This document shows, piece after piece, positions 1 to 7,894 of a DNA stretch of 14,716 nt (within the stretch, counting starts at the first letter, position 1; each line of letters starts with the position of its first letter). The position numbers and the translations under genes were made by a program. Source of the stretch: an uncultured Ilumatobacter sp. (GTDB taxonomy: Bacteria > Actinomycetota > Acidimicrobiia > Acidimicrobiales > Ilumatobacteraceae); assembly GCA_937891565.1 (NCBI GenBank), contig CALAHA010000264.1, positions 1-14,716 of the forward strand, read 5' to 3'. Below the pieces are notes generated by a model, which was not told the origin of the DNA, made no database searches, and saw only the letters and a program-made list of their open reading frames with translations.

Positions 1-617
1 GTTCGCTCCGCCAGGCCAAAGAGTTGTCGATCAACAAGATCGGCCACGCTCAACACGACACCGACGACGAGTTCCGCCAGTTTGCATACAACCCTGATCT
101 CGGTGCGGTCGCCCGCGATCTCGGAATGACCGACCCACGTGCGTTGCAGTCGATGTACATCTTCAAGCAGCCTCGGATTGGTGGCGAGGTCAGTGTGCAT
201 CAGGACGCCACATTCTTGTGGACCGATCCGCTCAGCGTCATCGGATTCTGGTTTGCGCTCGAAGATGCCACCATCGACAACGGCTGTCTCTGGGCCGTTC
301 CGGGAACACATCGCGGTCCGCTCCGGCAATTGTTCAAGCGCAATCGCCTTGACGATCCAGCAGCGTCCGACGGCACCATCTTCGATGAGCTCAGCGACGA
401 GCCGCTTCCAGCGCCCGACTCGCCCGACGCGGTAGCGCTTGAAGTCAAAGCGGGCACGATGATCGCCCTCCATGGCCTGCTCCCCCACTGGAGTAACCCG
501 AACCGGTCCGCCCTGAGCCGCCACGCGTACAGCCTCCACTGTATTGACGGCACCGCCGACTACCCAGCCTGGAACTGGCTCCAACGCCCCGCCGACATGC
601 CGCTCAACGCCCTCTGA
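1..617 (+). CDS. Phytanoyl-CoA dioxygenase family protein, PHYHD1-like (5' end outside the window)
   Basis: Non-haem Fe(II)/2-oxoglutarate dioxygenase of the PhyH family; the substrate cannot be read from sequence. The reading frame is open to the left edge (first full codon at 3, reading S-L-R-Q-A-K-E-L-S-I-N-K-I-G-H), so the TTG at 24 is not a convincing start and about 100 N-terminal residues lie outside. Counting from that TTG, the iron-binding H-x-D is H59 and D61 (VSVHQDATF), the distal histidine is H155 (HGLLPHWSN) and the 2-oxoglutarate-binding arginine is R166 (SRHAYSLH). From memory, the blocks SINKIGHA, QSMYIFKQP, GGEVS-HQDA, DNGCLW-PG-H and NWLQ match the human PHYHD1 type closely, which is why the subfamily is named. 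It reads toward add but is separated from it by 141 nt containing a palindrome, so cotranscription is uncertain. Confidence 0.88.
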   Translation, partial: SLRQAKELSINKIGHAQHDTDDEFRQFAYNPDLGAVARDLGMTDPRALQSMYIFKQPRIGGEVSVHQDATFLWTDPLSVIGFWFALEDATIDNGCLWAVPGTHRGPLRQLFKRNRLDDPAASDGTIFDELSDEPLPAPDSPDAVALEVKAGTMIALHGLLPHWSNPNRSALSRHAYSLHCIDGTADYPAWNWLQRPADMPLNAL

Positions 618-713
618 CCGAAGCAACCCATCACGTGGTAGCGCCAGCTGTCGATATCGACCCTTGCCGTCCTTCCGATGTGGCCATCTTGTCGAACTGG
701 TGTCACCGAGTTT

Positions 714-746
714 CCGGTCACACTGTGCCTGACACAGTGTGACCGG
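714..746. repeat. Perfect 14-bp inverted repeat, copy 1 of a paired palindrome
   Basis: Left arm 714-727 (CCGGTCACACTGTG), 5-nt centre CCTGA, right arm 733-746. It ends 12 nt before the add start codon. The central 31 nt (715-745) are identical to 2502-2532. There is no T-run on either side, so a classical intrinsic terminator is not supported. It could be an operator, an RNA hairpin in the add leader, or a dispersed REP-like element. Confidence 0.9.
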
Positions 747-758
747 TACGTTATTGCC

Positions 759-1841
759 ATGTTGTCGACTGATGTGATTCACCGGGCGCCGAAGGTCTTG
801 TTGCACGACCACCTCGATGGGGGCCTGCGGCCAGCCACCGTGGTCGAGCTGGCCAGCGAATACGGGTACGGAGATCTACCGACGACCGACGTCGACGAGC
901 TCGGCCTCTGGTTCAACAAGGGTGCTAAGCGCAACGATCTCGTGCTCTACCTTGAGACGTTCGCCCACACCGGAGGCGTCATGCAGCATCGCGATGCGAT
1001 CGAACGTGTGGCTTACGAATGCGCTCAGGACCTGGCCGCCGACGGCGTCGTGTACGCCGAGGTCCGGTTCGCCCCAGAACTCCACCTCGAGCAGGGCCTC
1101 ACGCTCGACGAGGTTGTCGAGGCAGTGCTCGACGGCTTCAGGCGGGGGTCTGACGGCACCGACCTCACCATCTACGCGTTACTCGATGCAATGCGTCAAG
1201 CTGCACGGAGCGTCGAGATCGCCGAACTCGCTGTGAAGTATCGCGACGCCGGCGTCGTCGGCTTCGACATCGCTGGCCCCGAAGCCGGTTTCCCACCCAC
1301 GCGCCACCTCGATGCCTTTCAGCTGATCAACCGGGAGAATTTCCATTCGACGATCCACGCTGGCGAGGCGTTCGGACTGCCCTCGATCTGGGAGGCCGTT
1401 CAGTTTTGTGGTGCCGAGCGCCTTGGCCACGGCGTGCGGCTGATCGACGACATCACCATCGATACAAAAGGCGATGTCAAGCTCGGTCGCCTGGCCAACT
1501 TTATTCGCGACCGCCGCATCTGCCTCGAAGTCTGCCCGACATCGAATGTCAACACCGGCGTGTGCGCGTCGATTGCCGACCACCCGATCGGGCTGCTGCG
1601 ACGCCTCCAGTTCCGGGTCACGATCAACACCGACAACCGGCTGATGAGCGACACGTCGATGAGCAAGGAAATGGCTGCGGTCTGCGAAGCCTTCGACTGG
1701 GGGCTTGACGACCTCCAGTGGCTCACGGTGAACGCAATGAAGTCGGCCTTTGCACCGTTTCCCGAGCGATTGAAGCTCATCAACGGTGTGATCAAACCTC
1801 GCTACTCGGTCCTCAAAGCCGAAGCCGATCTGGGGATCTGA
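759..1841 (+). CDS. add: Adenosine deaminase
   Basis: Hydrolyses adenosine (and usually deoxyadenosine) to inosine and ammonia in the cytoplasm, for purine salvage. The 360-residue length is normal for bacterial ADA. Visible motifs are the zinc pair H16-x-H18 in LHDHLDGG, the HAGE block with H200 and catalytic E203, GHG with H224, and INTDN with metal-binding D292 followed by N293. From memory, bacterial members commonly have TDN rather than the TDD of mammalian ADA, so N293 is probably normal. The ATG at 759 was chosen because the ADA domain starts directly after it (APKVLLHDH). The frame extends back to 678, but that stretch would translate the palindrome. No clear Shine-Dalgarno is seen. 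Only 2 nt separate the stop from upp, so the two genes are almost certainly one operon. Confidence 0.95.
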   Translation: MLSTDVIHRAPKVLLHDHLDGGLRPATVVELASEYGYGDLPTTDVDELGLWFNKGAKRNDLVLYLETFAHTGGVMQHRDAIERVAYECAQDLAADGVVYAEVRFAPELHLEQGLTLDEVVEAVLDGFRRGSDGTDLTIYALLDAMRQAARSVEIAELAVKYRDAGVVGFDIAGPEAGFPPTRHLDAFQLINRENFHSTIHAGEAFGLPSIWEAVQFCGAERLGHGVRLIDDITIDTKGDVKLGRLANFIRDRRICLEVCPTSNVNTGVCASIADHPIGLLRRLQFRVTINTDNRLMSDTSMSKEMAAVCEAFDWGLDDLQWLTVNAMKSAFAPFPERLKLINGVIKPRYSVLKAEADLGI

Positions 1842-1843
1842 CC

Positions 1844-2479
1844 ATGACTGTCGAAACTGTCGTCGTCGACCATCCGCTCGTTCTTGACTCGCTCGCCGTA
1901 ATCCGAGATGTCAAGACGCCCAACGCTCTGTTCCGCCAGAACCTCGAACGAATTGGCACGTTACTGATCGCCGAGGCGACGCAAACGCTGCCCACCGTCA
2001 GCGGCACCGTCGAGACGCCGCTCACCACCGCAACAACCGAGCGCCTTGCTGTGCAGCCAGTCATCGTGCCAATTTTGCGCGCCGGCCTCGGCTTCCTCCG
2101 ACCGGCTCAGGAATTGCTGCCCGACGCCGACATCGGGTTCATCGGTATTGCGCGCAACGAAGAGACACATCAGCCGGAGCCGTACGTCAACAAACTCCCG
2201 GACAACATCGCCAGCCGACCCGTCATTGTGGTCGATCCAATGCTCGCCACAGGCGGGTCGCTGATCCACACGCTCCAGCTCCTCATTGAACGAGGGGCAT
2301 CACAGCCGCTGACAGTCATCGTCGCACTCGCTGCCCCCGAGGGCATTGCCGCCCTCGAAGCATCCGGAATCGACGTCACGCTGTTCACCGCCGTCATCGA
2401 CGAGCGTCTGAACGACAGCGCCTACATCGTGCCCGGGTTGGGTGACGCCGGCGACCGCCAGTTCGGCGCACCGGCCTGA
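1844..2479 (+). CDS. upp: Uracil phosphoribosyltransferase
   Basis: Converts uracil plus PRPP to UMP and pyrophosphate (pyrimidine salvage, cytoplasmic). At 211 residues it has normal UPRT length. Motifs: PILRAGLGF (about 76-84), the PRPP-binding loop VDPMLATGGS (130-139) after a hydrophobic strand, and the C-terminal uracil-recognition segment YIVPGLGDAGDR (194-205). The ATG at 1844 lies 2 nt after the add stop and starts a normal UPRT N-terminus; the frame is open further upstream inside add but that part has no UPRT similarity. It converges with the phosphosugar mutase, with a palindrome between the two stops. From memory, upp and pmmB are also convergent neighbours in Mycobacterium tuberculosis, with add close by. 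Confidence 0.96.
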   Translation: MTVETVVVDHPLVLDSLAVIRDVKTPNALFRQNLERIGTLLIAEATQTLPTVSGTVETPLTTATTERLAVQPVIVPILRAGLGFLRPAQELLPDADIGFIGIARNEETHQPEPYVNKLPDNIASRPVIVVDPMLATGGSLIHTLQLLIERGASQPLTVIVALAAPEGIAALEASGIDVTLFTAVIDERLNDSAYIVPGLGDAGDRQFGAPA

Positions 2480-2496
2480 CTGAATCGCGCTCGGTT

Positions 2497-2537
2497 GGTA
2501 GCGGTCACACTGTGCCTGACACAGTGTGACCGCTACC
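2497..2537. repeat. Perfect 18-bp inverted repeat, copy 2 of a paired palindrome, between convergent genes
   Basis: Arms are 2497-2514 and 2520-2537 around the centre CCTGA. The inner 31 nt match copy 1 exactly, while the outer stem uses a different but still complementary sequence (GGTAG/CTACC). The right arm contains the stop codon of the minus-strand mutase (2533-2535). Its place between convergent stops suits a bidirectional transcription barrier, but there is no T-run on either strand. Confidence 0.9.
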
Positions 2538-4197
2538 CAGCCAGGGCGTGCAGTAGACGGTCAAGTTCGGCGGGGTCAAGGTCGACCGCTTCGCCGTAGA
2601 GCTTGACTTTCGGCTCAGTTCCACTCGGCCTGATCTGGAGGCGGGTGCCGCCCTCCAGTACGAGGCGCACGAGGTTCGCTTCGGGGTACGACGAGACCGA
2701 TTCGACAGCCACCCCACCCACCGTTGTCGGCGGGTCCGCTTCGATCCGGCGCACCCAGGCAGCACCCTCGGTCGGCGGCATCCGAACCGACAACTCTGCA
2801 GTCTCGTAACGGCCGAACTGTGCCGCAATGGCGTCCAGCCGATCTTGAATCGTCACACCATCAGCGGCGGCAACAGCAGCGATCTCGGCCATAAGAACTG
2901 CGGCACTGATGCCGTCTTTGTCGAGCGGTCGACCCACGACCAGATAGCCGAGAGCTTGCTCGTAGCCGAAGACCAATCGCTGACCCAACGCCGCACGCTC
3001 GGTAGCAATCTTGCCGATCCACTTGAACCCGGTAAACGTCTCTGCACTGTGCACGCCATGCGCCTCGGCCATTCGGGCCAGCAGCGACGACGACACCAGC
3101 GTGGTGACCACAAGGCGATCATCACCTTCGGTATGGCGCAAGATGTGGTCGGCAAACAGCCAACCAATCTCGTCACCACTGAGCTTGCGCCACGTGTGCT
3201 TGGCCCCAGAGGAATCAGAGGAATCAGAGGAATCAGCAAATGTGCCAGCTCGCGTGTCGGGGATTGCCGCGCCGAGACGGTCAGCGTCAGGGTCGTTGGC
3301 GAGTGCAATCGCGACACCGTTCAGCTCGGCGACAGCGAACAGCAAGTCCATTGCTCCGGGCTCTTCGGGGTTCGGAAACGAGACCGTCGGGAACGTGCCG
3401 TCCGGCTCTTGTTGCTCTGCGACCACGAGCGGCACATCGAATCCTGCCGCCGTGAACGCAGCGGCGATCATGTCGCCCCCGACGCCGTGCATCGCCGTGT
3501 ATGCGATCGGCACACCTCGCGCCTCGGGGCGTAAGCGCACCGCTGGAATATCGGCCAGGTAGGCGTCGTCCAATGACGTGTCGAGCAAGTGGATGAGCGG
3601 GTGATCCTCCGGAGCGAGTTCGACGGCGAGCGGATCGAACCCGTCGATACGTTCGGCAATCTCGTTGTCGATCGGGTTGACGATCTGCGATCCAGTGTCG
3701 AGGAACACCTTGTAGCCGTTGTCTGCAGGTGGGTTGTGCGAAGCAGTGACGACAACACCTGCAGCAGCGCGTAATCCAGTGATCGACCAAGCAAGCACCG
3801 GCGTCGGCGTCAGGCCTGGGTGCAACATTGCCTTGATGCCCATTGCAGCAAGGACCCGCGCTGTGTCGACGGCAAAGACATCGCTCTTGCGCCGAGCGTC
3901 ACGAGCGATCACGACACCACGATCGGCCGCTTCCGGAACGGAGTCGAGCAGCCATTGACCCAGGCCAGCCGCAGCCTGACGTACGACCAGCCGATTCATC
4001 CGCATCGGCCCCGCTGCTACCGCCGCTCGGAGGCCCGCAGTTCCAAACTGCAATCGACCAGCGAATCGGTCAGCGAGCTCAAGGTCGTCACCCGCCTCGG
4101 CCAACGTGATCAACTCATCAAGTTCGGTGCGGATGTCATCGTCAGGTTCAGCGCCAAGCCAGGCCCGAGCGGTTGCCAGTAGTTCGTTCTCAGCCAT
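2533..4197 (-). CDS. pmmB: Phosphosugar mutase, PmmB/PGM2 type (phosphomannomutase, phosphoglucomutase or phosphopentomutase)
   Basis: An alpha-D-phosphohexomutase superfamily enzyme that moves phosphate between C1 and C6 (or C5) via a phosphoserine. The 554-residue length fits the PGM2-like branch. Motifs: FGTAGLRA (51-58), phosphoserine loop TASHNP with S153, Mg-binding DPDAD with D302, D304 and D306, sugar-binding GYEQALGY around E413, and phosphate-binding RPSGTEPK (523-530). An acidic D-S-S repeat at about 322-330, encoded by a 9-bp tandem repeat, sits just after the metal loop. ATG at 4197 overlaps the upstream kinase stop by 8 nt (ATGGCTGA), indicating translational coupling. Specificity cannot be read from motifs. 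The nucleoside-salvage neighbours favour a role in ribose-1-phosphate/ribose-5-phosphate interconversion, but this is inference; pmmB is the name of the closest remembered mycobacterial counterpart. Confidence 0.85.
   Translation of the reverse strand: MAENELLATARAWLGAEPDDDIRTELDELITLAEAGDDLELADRFAGRLQFGTAGLRAAVAAGPMRMNRLVVRQAAAGLGQWLLDSVPEAADRGVVIARDARRKSDVFAVDTARVLAAMGIKAMLHPGLTPTPVLAWSITGLRAAAGVVVTASHNPPADNGYKVFLDTGSQIVNPIDNEIAERIDGFDPLAVELAPEDHPLIHLLDTSLDDAYLADIPAVRLRPEARGVPIAYTAMHGVGGDMIAAAFTAAGFDVPLVVAEQQEPDGTFPTVSFPNPEEPGAMDLLFAVAELNGVAIALANDPDADRLGAAIPDTRAGTFADSSDSSDSSGAKHTWRKLSGDEIGWLFADHILRHTEGDDRLVVTTLVSSSLLARMAEAHGVHSAETFTGFKWIGKIATERAALGQRLVFGYEQALGYLVVGRPLDKDGISAAVLMAEIAAVAAADGVTIQDRLDAIAAQFGRYETAELSVRMPPTEGAAWVRRIEADPPTTVGGVAVESVSSYPEANLVRLVLEGGTRLQIRPSGTEPKVKLYGEAVDLDPAELDRLLHALAG
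3207..3236. repeat. 9-bp tandem repeat inside the phosphosugar mutase gene
   Basis: CAGAGGAAT is repeated three times perfectly with a partial fourth unit. On the minus strand it codes for repeating D-S-S in a Ser/Asp-rich loop. Length change by slippage would stay in frame and only lengthen or shorten the loop. Confidence 0.9.
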
Positions 4198-5173
4198 CAG
4201 GTAACAGGGTACGCAACTCGACCAACGGGCGAGGGCCCACGTGCGAGATCACTTCGGCAGCAGCGATTGCACCGATCGCTCCGCACTCGGCCAGCGGCTT
4301 GCCCAACGTGAGACCGTGCAGGAAGCCGGCAGCGAACAGGTCGCCAGCACCGGTGGTGTCGAGCACCCTTTCCACCGGAACGGCTGCTACTTCGATCAGT
4401 TCGTCGGCGGTCGCAATGACGCAGCCCGCAGCACCCTTGGTGATCACTGCGAGGCCGCATCGCTGGCGCACCGCAGCGATCGCTTCGTCGAGCGAATCGG
4501 TCTCGTACAGCGACAAAAGTTCGTCATCGTTGCCGAAGAGAACGTCAACACAGTCGTCGACGAGAGCCCGGAAGTCATCTCGGTGGCGGTCGACGCAGAA
4601 CGAATCGCTGAGCGTCAGCGAAACCTGTCGACCATTGGCATGAGCGACGCCGGCTGCATGCCGGAAGGCTGCCTTGGCGTCATCTCGGTCGAACAGATAG
4701 CCCTCCATATAGAGGACCTGGCCGCCAGCGATCGCGTCTTCGTCGAGATCGTCGATACAGAGCGAACTAGACACACCCAGGTAGGTGTTCATCGTCCGCT
4801 CGGCGTCGGGCGTCACCACGATGATGCATCGGCCCGTCGGCGTGTCGTGGTCGATGCCGCCACCGGTGAAAGGCACACCGACAGCGCGCATGTCATGTCC
4901 AAAGACGTCGCCAAGATCGTCGTGGTTGACCTTGCCGATGTAGCAGGCGCTGCCACCGAGGCTGGCGACCCCGACCATCGTGTTGGCAGCCGAACCACCA
5001 CTCATCTCGACCGCCGTGCCGAGCGCGGCATACAACTCGACAGCTCGTTCAGTCTCGATCAGGGTCATTGAACCCTTATTAAGATCGTGTGCGCTGAGGA
5101 AGTCGTCGGACGCGTGAGCAATCACGTCGACGAGCGCATTCCCGATTCCAACCACAGCGAATTTGGCCGGCAT
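4190..5173 (-). CDS. PfkB-family kinase, adenosine kinase type
   Basis: Predicted to phosphorylate adenosine to AMP with ATP; a related nucleoside or sugar substrate cannot be excluded. At 327 residues it has normal PfkB length. N-terminal VVGIGNALVDVIA is followed by the PfkB signature around SGGSAANT (about 58-65), the conserved stretch TPDAERTMNTYLG, then LTLSDSFCVDRHR. The C-terminal anion hole and catalytic base are DTTGAGD (272-278, D278 catalytic). From memory, this whole pattern matches proteins called adenosine kinase in alphaproteobacteria. ATG at 5173 was preferred because AAGGTG lies 5 nt upstream and the domain begins at once. An in-frame GTG at 5203 is the alternative; the longer frame to 5317 would run into the divergent pepN gene. 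It overlaps the mutase by 8 nt, so the two form an operon. Confidence 0.85.
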   Translation of the reverse strand: MPAKFAVVGIGNALVDVIAHASDDFLSAHDLNKGSMTLIETERAVELYAALGTAVEMSGGSAANTMVGVASLGGSACYIGKVNHDDLGDVFGHDMRAVGVPFTGGGIDHDTPTGRCIIVVTPDAERTMNTYLGVSSSLCIDDLDEDAIAGGQVLYMEGYLFDRDDAKAAFRHAAGVAHANGRQVSLTLSDSFCVDRHRDDFRALVDDCVDVLFGNDDELLSLYETDSLDEAIAAVRQRCGLAVITKGAAGCVIATADELIEVAAVPVERVLDTTGAGDLFAAGFLHGLTLGKPLAECGAIGAIAAAEVISHVGPRPLVELRTLLPDG

Positions 5174-5237
5174 GGCGGCACCTTGGGCAGTCGTTTCAGA
5201 CACGGCTGGCAACGATAGCGGCAGTACCATCGTGACC
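5174..5237. promoter_or_regulatory. Divergent intergenic region of the kinase and pepN
   Basis: This 64-nt gap separates two divergent starts, so promoters for both operons should lie in or near it. I see no convincing -10/-35 pair on either strand; only the AAGGTG ribosome-binding-like site in front of the kinase stands out. Confidence 0.4.
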
Positions 5238-7856
5238 ATGGCAGCCGACTCCCACACACCCCCTGACCTCAGCTCCGGCGCACCATTGGACACGGCTGGG
5301 TCGGCCTGGCTCGACACACTCGATCCGTATCGGCTCCCGACCGGTGTCGCCCCGAGTCGTTACGACATCCGGCTGCGACCAGTACTCGAGGACTCCACCT
5401 TCACTGGCACCATCACAATTCAGCTCGACGTCGCCATCGAGACCGACACGTTCGTACTGAATGCCGCCGAGCTGACCATCGGTGGGTGTTCGGTAAACGG
5501 CACTCCCGCAACGGCTGAGTTGGTCGAAGAGACCGACCGGTTGATCGTCCGCACGGCCGCACCAATTGCCACAGGTTCCGCAACGATGAATATCTCGTTC
5601 GCAGGCATTTTGAACGACAAACTGCGCGGCTTCTACCGCAGCACGTACAACGATGCCGATGGCGCTGAACAGGTCATTGCCACAACACAGATGCAGTCAA
5701 CCGACTGCCGGCGGGCCTTTCCGTGTTGGGACGAGCCCGAGTTCAAGGCCGTGTTTGGGATCACGCTCGACATCGCTGATGGGCTCGATGCAATCTCCAA
5801 CGGCCCCGAGATCGAACGGGTCACCACCGAAGAGAACAACGACGGTCGGCGGACTGTGATCCGCTTCGCCGACACAATGACCATGTCGACGTATCTGGTC
5901 GCATTCATCGTCGGTCAGCTCGAGATGACATCACCGACTGAGGTCAACGGTTCACCGATGCGCGTCGTGCACGTTCCAGGCAAAAGCCATCTCACCGATT
6001 TTGGCATGGACGTCGGCGTGTTCTGCTTGAAGTGGTTCGAGGAGTACTACGGGATCCCGTACCCGAGTGACAAGGTCGATCTTGCCGGCCTCCCCGACTT
6101 CGCTGCGGGCGCCATGGAGAACCTCGGCTGCATCACATTCCGTGAAAGCCTGCTCCTCGTCGACCCTGCCACCTCAACGCAAAACGAACAGCAATTGGTT
6201 GTCGATGTTGTGGCACACGAATTGGCCCACATGTGGTTCGGTGACCTCGTCACGATGCGCTGGTGGAACGGCATCTGGTTGAACGAGGCGTTCGCCACAT
6301 TCATGGAAATCGCTGCGTGCGATGCCTACCGCCCCGACTGGGAACGCTGGACCAGCTTCGGTCTGGAGCGCAGCGCGGCATTCGACGTCGACGCACTCGA
6401 CAGCACGCGTTCGGTCGAGTTCGAGGTCCGCTCCCCTGCCGACTGCGAAGGGATGTTTGACGTCCTCACGTACCAGAAGGGCGGCTCACTCCTGCGCATG
6501 TTGGAGCAGTACCTCGGCGAGCAGACCTTCCGCGAGGGCGTCAGCCACTACCTTCGTTTGCACTCGTACAAGAACACCGAGACGAACGATCTGTGGGACG
6601 CCATCGAGTCGACCTCCGGTGAGCCAGTCCGACGGATCATGGACTCGTGGATCTGGCAACCAGGTTTTCCACTCATTACGGCGACCCTCAGCAACGACGG
6701 CGCCAGCATCGAGCTCAGCCAGCAGCGGTTCCTCCTCAATCCGGAATCTGCCACCGATCCGACCGAACAGATGTGGGTCGTCCCAGTTCACGTCAGCAAC
6801 GGCGGCACCACCACGACCGTGTTGCTCGACAGCATGCACACCACGGTGACATTGGCCGATCCGGCCGCCCCGGTGATCGTCAATGCTGGCGGCCACGGCT
6901 TTTATCGCGTCGCCTACGACACGACGCTGCGCGCCCGCCTCGCCGGCGCCCTCGGCGACATGAACACACTCGAGCGGTACAGCCTCGTCGACGACGCATC
7001 GGCTGCCACCGTGGCCGGCAGCCTGTCGGCAGTCGAGTTACTCACCTTCCTCGAAGAGTTCGGCGACGAACGCGAGCACGCCGTCTGGCAGGCCGTCGTT
7101 ATCGCCCTCCGCGCGATCAGCCGGCTCATCGACGACGACGCACTGCCCGCCTTTCAGCTTCGAGTCCGAACGCTGGTCCAGCCCGCACTCGCCGAACTCG
7201 GCGAGCCGCAAGCAGACGAGAGCGATCTGGCTGCGAAGCTCCGCGGCTTGCTCTTGTCGACCGCCGGCGTGCTCGGTCGTGACGAGTTCGTCATTGGCCG
7301 CTGCCACGACCTGCTGGAGTCATCGACCGAGCCCGACAAGGCTGTCGACCCCGAACTCGTAGCTGCGGCCACATCCGTCGTCGCTGCAACCGGCACCGTT
7401 GCCGACTACGAGCGGCTGCAGCATGGCTTCCTGACAGCGTCGACACCTCAGGAGCAGCTCCGCCAGTTGTATGCACTCACCGAGTTCGATGACGAAGCGT
7501 TGATTCTGCGGACCTGCGAGTTTGCGTTGACTGACAACGTTAAAACGCAGAACGCTCCGTTTGTCCTGCGCATGGCAATGGCAAACCGTCGCCACGGCGC
7601 TGCTGCCTGGGGGTTCATCAAAGACAACTGGGAGCACGCCAACAAGGAGTTCCCGACGAACACGATCTCGCGCATGGTCGACTCCGTGAAGTTGCTGACC
7701 GCCCCGGAGTTGGTTGCCGACGTGCAGATGTTCTTCGTGGAACATCCAATCCCACAGGCGGTCAAAACGCTCGACCAGATTCTCGAACGGCAGGGCATCA
7801 ATGCAGCGTTCCTCGCTCGCGATGCCGCAAGCCTTCGCGCCCATCTCACATCGTGA
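5238..7856 (+). CDS. pepN: Aminopeptidase N (M1 zinc metallopeptidase)
   Basis: Cytosolic aminopeptidase that removes N-terminal residues during peptide turnover. From ATG 5238 the protein is 872 residues, normal for the actinobacterial M1 family with a C-terminal helical domain. The substrate-binding GAMEN is at 291-295. The zinc site is H327-E328-L-A-H331, with the third ligand E350 in NEAFATF, exactly the HExxH-x18-E spacing. The transition-state tyrosine is Y412 in LTYQKGG. No signal peptide is seen. The ATG is preceded by an in-frame GTG at 5232, and the frame extends to 5163 over the divergent kinase, which is unlikely to be translated. The stop overlaps a GTG (7853) of the next frame, and the amine oxidase probably belongs to the same transcript. 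Confidence 0.95.
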   Translation: MAADSHTPPDLSSGAPLDTAGSAWLDTLDPYRLPTGVAPSRYDIRLRPVLEDSTFTGTITIQLDVAIETDTFVLNAAELTIGGCSVNGTPATAELVEETDRLIVRTAAPIATGSATMNISFAGILNDKLRGFYRSTYNDADGAEQVIATTQMQSTDCRRAFPCWDEPEFKAVFGITLDIADGLDAISNGPEIERVTTEENNDGRRTVIRFADTMTMSTYLVAFIVGQLEMTSPTEVNGSPMRVVHVPGKSHLTDFGMDVGVFCLKWFEEYYGIPYPSDKVDLAGLPDFAAGAMENLGCITFRESLLLVDPATSTQNEQQLVVDVVAHELAHMWFGDLVTMRWWNGIWLNEAFATFMEIAACDAYRPDWERWTSFGLERSAAFDVDALDSTRSVEFEVRSPADCEGMFDVLTYQKGGSLLRMLEQYLGEQTFREGVSHYLRLHSYKNTETNDLWDAIESTSGEPVRRIMDSWIWQPGFPLITATLSNDGASIELSQQRFLLNPESATDPTEQMWVVPVHVSNGGTTTTVLLDSMHTTVTLADPAAPVIVNAGGHGFYRVAYDTTLRARLAGALGDMNTLERYSLVDDASAATVAGSLSAVELLTFLEEFGDEREHAVWQAVVIALRAISRLIDDDALPAFQLRVRTLVQPALAELGEPQADESDLAAKLRGLLLSTAGVLGRDEFVIGRCHDLLESSTEPDKAVDPELVAAATSVVAATGTVADYERLQHGFLTASTPQEQLRQLYALTEFDDEALILRTCEFALTDNVKTQNAPFVLRMAMANRRHGAAAWGFIKDNWEHANKEFPTNTISRMVDSVKLLTAPELVADVQMFFVEHPIPQAVKTLDQILERQGINAAFLARDAASLRAHLTS

Positions 7857-7894
7857 GCATCGGCCCGGTTCCACGGGTCCACGGTCGAGGCAAC

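Noticed and set aside
714..746. Intrinsic terminator of the dioxygenase gene
   Set aside because: The stem is strong but has no T-run, and it lies 97 nt after the stop and 12 nt before the add start codon.
678..758. Upstream extension of adenosine deaminase to 678
   Set aside because: It would translate the 714-746 palindrome, and the conserved domain begins right after the ATG at 759.
2845..3562. Long plus-strand open frames opposite the phosphosugar mutase
   Set aside because: They are antisense to a strongly conserved enzyme and show no recognisable domain. GC-rich codon use commonly leaves such frames open.
7853..7894. GTG start of the amine oxidase overlapping the pepN stop
   Set aside because: Possible, but the ATG at 7895 has GAGG 4 nt upstream and gives a standard Tat signal. 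The alternative is kept only as a note.
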